Source of the DNA: Nevskiales bacterium
GTDB lineage: Bacteria > Pseudomonadota > Gammaproteobacteria > Nevskiales > Nevskiaceae
NCBI GenBank assembly: GCA_028698335.1
Contig: JAQVDP010000011.1
Span: 78,056-142,055 of the forward strand
Direction: 5' to 3'
Length of the DNA: 64,000 bases
The notes under the pieces are model-generated. The model saw only the letters and a program-made list of their open reading frames with translations. It made no database searches and was not told where the DNA came from. The first letter of the stretch is position 1. The number at the start of each line of letters is the position of its first letter. Shown in pieces: positions 60,780 to 64,000 of the stretch. The translations under genes were made by a program, and so were the position numbers.

Positions 60780-63326
60780 TCAGACCGTTGTGGGGGACGG
60801 CCGCAAGCGCTTCGACGGCCGCAGGCGCGACACCAACAGGGCCAGCGCGCTGGTGATCAAGTGCTGGTAGCCGATGGCGCCGAAGCGCGCGATTTCGGCC
60901 AGGCTCTTGAGTGGATGATCCTGAGGGGCGAGTTCTTCCGATCCAAGCCAGGCGTCGGCGCGCCCGAAGGTGCATTCGATCAGTCGTCGCTCCTGCTCGA
61001 GATCGAGCGCGGTGAAGTTCAGGCCCAGGCGTGATTCACCGTTGGTCGCGACACTCGCGGGGAAGGCGAATTCGCGATCCCCTCGCGACAGCACGACCTG
61101 CAGCGGGGTCCCCCGCGAAACATCGAGGGGCTCGGACAGATTGATCCCGAGACCCCGGGACGAGTAGTCGTTGGTCGTGCAGGCCACGGTGCGGCCATCC
61201 GGCAGATACAGTGTTGCGGGTACGCAAAGCGGGACGCGATGCGATACCCGGACCTGGCGTGCTTCCGAGGCGACGCCCAGTGCCGCGCCGAGCATCAGGA
61301 TGTTGTAGACGGTCCACACCAGATTCAGCACGACGGTGCCGGCCTCGAAGGTGTTCCAGATCAGCAGGCGCCCGATGCCGACAATCAGTCCGGCCGTGTT
61401 GAGTACGGTCAGCACGATGTACGGGATCGAGATTTTCCAGTCGAAGTATCCGTGCTCGATCAATCCGCCCTTGGCGGTGATGTTGAAGCGTCCGGCATTC
61501 GGACGGATCAGCGCCATCGCCGTCGGCAGCGCGATGTACCACGCCAGAACCGACTCGTAGGCTTCGGCCCAGAAGGAATGTCGATACCGCCCCTGGATGC
61601 GGGCGCCGACCAGTTCGGCCTGAATCAGGTGCGGCAGTACGTAGACGGCGATCGTCGTCGCCCAGGCATTGATGATGTGATATTCGAAGAACAGATAGCC
61701 CAACGGCGCCGTCAGGAACACGAGCCTCGGCAGGCCGTTGAAGAAATGGATCATCGAGTTGGCGTAGCAGATCCGCTGGAACAGGCTCAGGCCACGCCCG
61801 AAAAACGGGTTGTCGATGCGGAACATCTGCGCCATGCCGCGGGCCCAGCGCATGCGCTGCCGGATATGGCTGGGGAGCGACTCGGTCGCCAGGCCCGCCG
61901 CCAGCGGAATCTTCACGTAGGCGCTGGTGTAGCCGCGGCGGTGCAGGCGCAGGGCGGTGTGCGCGTCTTCGGTGAGGGTCTCGACGGCAAAGCCGCCGAT
62001 TTCTTCGAGAGCGGTGCGCTTGAGGACCGCGCATGAACCGCAGAAGAAAGTTGCGTTCCACAGATCGTTGCCGTCCTGGATCACGCCGTAGAACAGGCTG
62101 CCCTCGTTCGGGACCTGGCGGAACGTGCCCAGGTTGCGCTCGAACGGATCGGGCGAGAAGAAGTGGTGCGGCGTCTGGACCAGTGCGCACCTGGGGTCGC
62201 GCAGAAACCATCCCACCGTCATCTGCAGGAACGAGCGGGCGGGGATGTGGTCGCAGTCGAAGATCGCGACGAGTTGGCCCTGGGTGACGCGCAGGCCGTG
62301 GTTCAGGTTGCCGGCCTTCGCATGGAAGTTGTTGGCGCGGATGATGTACTGGGCGCCGACCTGATCGGCGAAACGGCGGACCTCGTCACGGCGGCCATCG
62401 TCGAGGATGCAGACATTGAGCTTGTCGCGGGGCCAGTCGAGGCTCAGCGCGGCCAGGACCGTTGGTTTGATGACGCTGAGCGATTCGTCGTAGGTTGTGA
62501 TGAAGACGTCGACGCTGGGCCAGCTCGAGCGGTCGCTCGGCAGCGTGGCGACGGGCCGTTTGAGTGGCCATGCGTCCTGCAGGTAACGCAGGATCAGCAC
62601 CAGCCATGTGTAGCATTCCGCGAGCACCAGACCGATGCCTAGAATTGCTTCGGCACCCGGTTGCAGGTCGAGCGTCTGCGTCAGACGCCACCAGATGTAT
62701 CGGGACGATGCGACCAGCGAGAAGCCGACCATGATCAGGGTCGGGACCTTGCCGGGCAGGCGTCGCAGCAGCAGGGTCGATCCCCACATCAGTATGAACA
62801 ACACGAACTGTGCGGCAGGCGTCAGCGGCGTGGTGGCGCATAGCGTCAGCATGACCGCGACGCTTGCGACCATCAGATAGCCGAGTATCGGGCGCTGTTC
62901 GGTGGTGTAGCGTGCCAGTGCCTCGAGGCGGCGGTCGGCGGGACGGTAGTCGATCCTGTCCAGGCGCGCCGACAGACGCCGGAACGGCAGCCACAGCAGC
63001 TTCAGCAGCAGCCAGAGCGGTAACAGCAGGTCCGTTGCGACCGTGTACCACGGGCGTTCCGCATGTACTCCGACTGCTTCCCGGCGGATGAAGCAGGCTT
63101 TCAGCCAGTCGCGGGGGTTGTTCGGTTCGCGAATGCCGAGTTCGCGGACCAGGGCGGCGATGAGTCGTTGCGCAAGCAGTTCCAGCGGCATCGGCAGCGG
63201 GCGGCGCTGCGCGGGGGGCAGCACGACCAGGCGCCATAGCCAGTGCCCCAGGCCGCGGCCCGGGGTCACCCCGAGCCAGCGTGCGATCGGCCCTGCCTCG
63301 GCGCCGTTGTCGGGCGTATCGGTCAT
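60780..63326 (-). CDS. bcsA: Cellulose synthase catalytic subunit BcsA (PilZ domain)
   Basis: The protein has 848 residues. N-terminal helices are followed by a GT2 glycosyltransferase domain with CILDDGRRDE (about 307), FDCDHIPARS (about 356), the FFCGSCAVL acceptor loop, the catalytic base in ETLTEDAHTAL (about 450) and QRMRWARGM (QxxRW, about 488). Further channel helices and a C-terminal PilZ domain follow: an RxxxR motif in VRVSHRVPL (about 688-695) and DYSSRGLGI (DxSxxG), both needed to bind c-di-GMP. It polymerises UDP-glucose and extrudes beta-1,4-glucan, and is switched on by c-di-GMP. The start overlaps the bcsQ stop as ATGA. Confidence 0.95.
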   Translation of the reverse strand: MTDTPDNGAEAGPIARWLGVTPGRGLGHWLWRLVVLPPAQRRPLPMPLELLAQRLIAALVRELGIREPNNPRDWLKACFIRREAVGVHAERPWYTVATDLLLPLWLLLKLLWLPFRRLSARLDRIDYRPADRRLEALARYTTEQRPILGYLMVASVAVMLTLCATTPLTPAAQFVLFILMWGSTLLLRRLPGKVPTLIMVGFSLVASSRYIWWRLTQTLDLQPGAEAILGIGLVLAECYTWLVLILRYLQDAWPLKRPVATLPSDRSSWPSVDVFITTYDESLSVIKPTVLAALSLDWPRDKLNVCILDDGRRDEVRRFADQVGAQYIIRANNFHAKAGNLNHGLRVTQGQLVAIFDCDHIPARSFLQMTVGWFLRDPRCALVQTPHHFFSPDPFERNLGTFRQVPNEGSLFYGVIQDGNDLWNATFFCGSCAVLKRTALEEIGGFAVETLTEDAHTALRLHRRGYTSAYVKIPLAAGLATESLPSHIRQRMRWARGMAQMFRIDNPFFGRGLSLFQRICYANSMIHFFNGLPRLVFLTAPLGYLFFEYHIINAWATTIAVYVLPHLIQAELVGARIQGRYRHSFWAEAYESVLAWYIALPTAMALIRPNAGRFNITAKGGLIEHGYFDWKISIPYIVLTVLNTAGLIVGIGRLLIWNTFEAGTVVLNLVWTVYNILMLGAALGVASEARQVRVSHRVPLCVPATLYLPDGRTVACTTNDYSSRGLGINLSEPLDVSRGTPLQVVLSRGDREFAFPASVATNGESRLGLNFTALDLEQERRLIECTFGRADAWLGSEELAPQDHPLKSLAEIARFGAIGYQHLITSALALLVSRLRPSKRLRPSPTTV

Positions 63327-63904
63327 GAACGGGGGCCCTGTTCCGCGTCGCCGGCCAATGCGATCGCGAGTGCCATCAGATCCTGCACCGACCGGCTGCG
63401 CGGGGCGTAGTCGAAGGGGTTCCGATTGGCGGCGACCGATTCCGGGAGCGCTTCGTCGCGATGAATCAGTTGCGGCAGCAGCTGCTCGCCGAGGCGATGG
63501 CGCATCATGGCGTGGACATCGGTCTGCAGGCGCCGGGTGGGATCCATCAGGTTGATGACGTGGACGGTCTCGCCAAGCCCGGATGCTGGATCCGTCAGGC
63601 GGGCGTAGGAGACCAGATCGGCGCGCCAGACGTGGACGACCCGGTCGGCGGCGGCCACCGCGAGATCCGCCAGCGGCGAGGGGCGGCGGGGGGCGTCGAC
63701 CAGTACGACGGCGTTTTCGGGCAGTGCGAAGCGGTCCAGAATCTCACGTAGCTGCATCGGCTGGCCGGTGGGGGTAGGCGCAGCTGTCGTGCCGAGGGTG
63801 GGTGCCACGCCGAACGGCAGGAAACGAATGCCGTCTGAATTCGACAGCACCGAGCGTGCGGCCACGTCGGCATCGGTGCTTGTATGTTCAGAGCAGACCA
63901 TCAC
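63323..63904 (-). CDS. bcsQ: BcsQ-like cellulose synthesis protein, N-terminal ATPase motif missing
   Basis: This frame gives about 193 residues matching the central and C-terminal parts of BcsQ/YhjQ: SDGIRFLPFGVAPTL, PENAVVLVDAPRRPSPLADLA, THVINLMD-like VHVINLMDPTRRLQTD, and LLPQLIHRDEALPESVAANR with DYAPRSRSVQDL. BcsQ is a MinD-type P-loop ATPase of about 250 residues that localises the synthase. Its deviant Walker A (KGGxG-type) should lie some 75 residues before LPFG, but here only about 30 precede it. The start (GTG 63904 or ATG 63901) therefore looks too late. The missing part may be in another frame (63888-64000) and beyond the window. Confidence 0.7.
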   Translation of the reverse strand: MMVCSEHTSTDADVAARSVLSNSDGIRFLPFGVAPTLGTTAAPTPTGQPMQLREILDRFALPENAVVLVDAPRRPSPLADLAVAAADRVVHVWRADLVSYARLTDPASGLGETVHVINLMDPTRRLQTDVHAMMRHRLGEQLLPQLIHRDEALPESVAANRNPFDYAPRSRSVQDLMALAIALAGDAEQGPRS

Positions 63905-64000
63905 GGTAGAGTCTGAGCGTCGATAAGACGGCCAGACCGGCCCGTGCAGCTTGGTACGTGCTGGGGTGATCGAACCCGTTTCTGAGTAGAGAGCGCACGG
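63888..64000 (-). CDS. Open frame entering from the window edge (bcsQ 5' part or upstream gene)
   Basis: A frame open to the right edge reads VRSLLRNGFDHPSTYQAARA, then GLAVLSTLRLYRDGLL, and ends in TGA at 63888-63890. SLLRxxFDHP followed by an Ala/Gly-rich helix resembles the N-terminal third of BcsQ (NLLRLHF with HPxGW), and it precedes the BcsQ-like frame directly. It could be the true bcsQ 5' part separated by a frameshift, or the tail of a different upstream gene whose stop overlaps bcsQ by 17 bases. The window ends too soon to tell. Confidence 0.35.
   Translation of the reverse strand, partial: VRSLLRNGFDHPSTYQAARAGLAVLSTLRLYRDGLL

Noticed and set aside
1..64000. CRISPR arrays, tRNA genes, insertion sequences, phage or defence islands
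   Set aside because: I saw no evenly spaced repeats, no tRNA-like cloverleaf with a T-arm GGTTCGA context, no transposase or integrase motifs and no restriction or toxin-antitoxin genes. Reading by eye may miss degenerate copies.

Overview
The window is GC-rich, densely coding chromosome from a gammaproteobacterium. The pointers are a YcgL-type protein, an E. coli-type cellulose locus (bcsA, B, Z, C, G, Q), a TorF-type porin, SelO, GreB and a YffB-type reductase. Nothing visible fixes the genus; a Nevskiales- or Xanthomonadales-like organism is a guess. I found no rRNA, tRNA, insertion sequence, prophage or CRISPR array.

Layout. 1-9.1 kb: an edge-truncated DUF4394 lipoprotein, an MsbA-like ABC exporter, YcgL, a class V aminotransferase, an EF-hand protein, two divergent unknown membrane proteins, an ACT protein and a DUF4382 lipoprotein with an apparent frameshift. 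9.1-15.6 kb: alpha/beta hydrolase, Old Yellow Enzyme, YjdF, YffB, MAPEG and AraC genes, a small coiled-coil protein, NnrU, and a GDT1-type manganese exporter preceded by a yybP-ykoY manganese riboswitch. 15.9-23 kb: a FadL-like porin, a split YeeE/YedE sulfur transporter, a membrane class III cyclase and a CHASE-PAS-PAS-GGDEF-EAL protein, then an AT-rich non-coding island. 23.4-29.3 kb: a czcCBA metal efflux operon headed by a small membrane protein. 29.3-35.2 kb: a voltage-sensor-only protein, DUF779, TorF, and an aldehyde dehydrogenase divergent from a sigma54 activator, with a near-consensus -24/-12 promoter and a perfect palindrome between them. 35.4-43.1 kb: DUF5131 protein, gamma-glutamyltransferase, a second frameshifted gene, SelO, a C69 peptidase, a PLD-N membrane peptide and a ketopantoate-reductase-like enzyme. 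43.3-50.1 kb: zinc-ribbon/cyclase/ATPase, LolA-like protein, and an RND/MMPL transporter carrying a C-terminal cyclic-nucleotide-binding-like domain. 50.2-64 kb: SDR, GreB, then the cellulose locus in two convergent arms, bcsB-bcsZ-bcsC (+) and bcsQ-bcsA-bcsG (-).

How they work together. The bcs genes form a c-di-GMP-controlled (PilZ in BcsA) cellulose synthase and exporter with BcsG for phosphoethanolamine decoration. The GGDEF-EAL protein in the same window is a possible source or sink of that messenger. The cyclase/LolA/RND trio is the most unusual set: it suggests an envelope lipid transporter gated by a nucleotide, although the adjacent cyclase has substitutions at catalytic positions. 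The aldehyde dehydrogenase region looks like an alcohol/acetoin-type sigma54 regulon.
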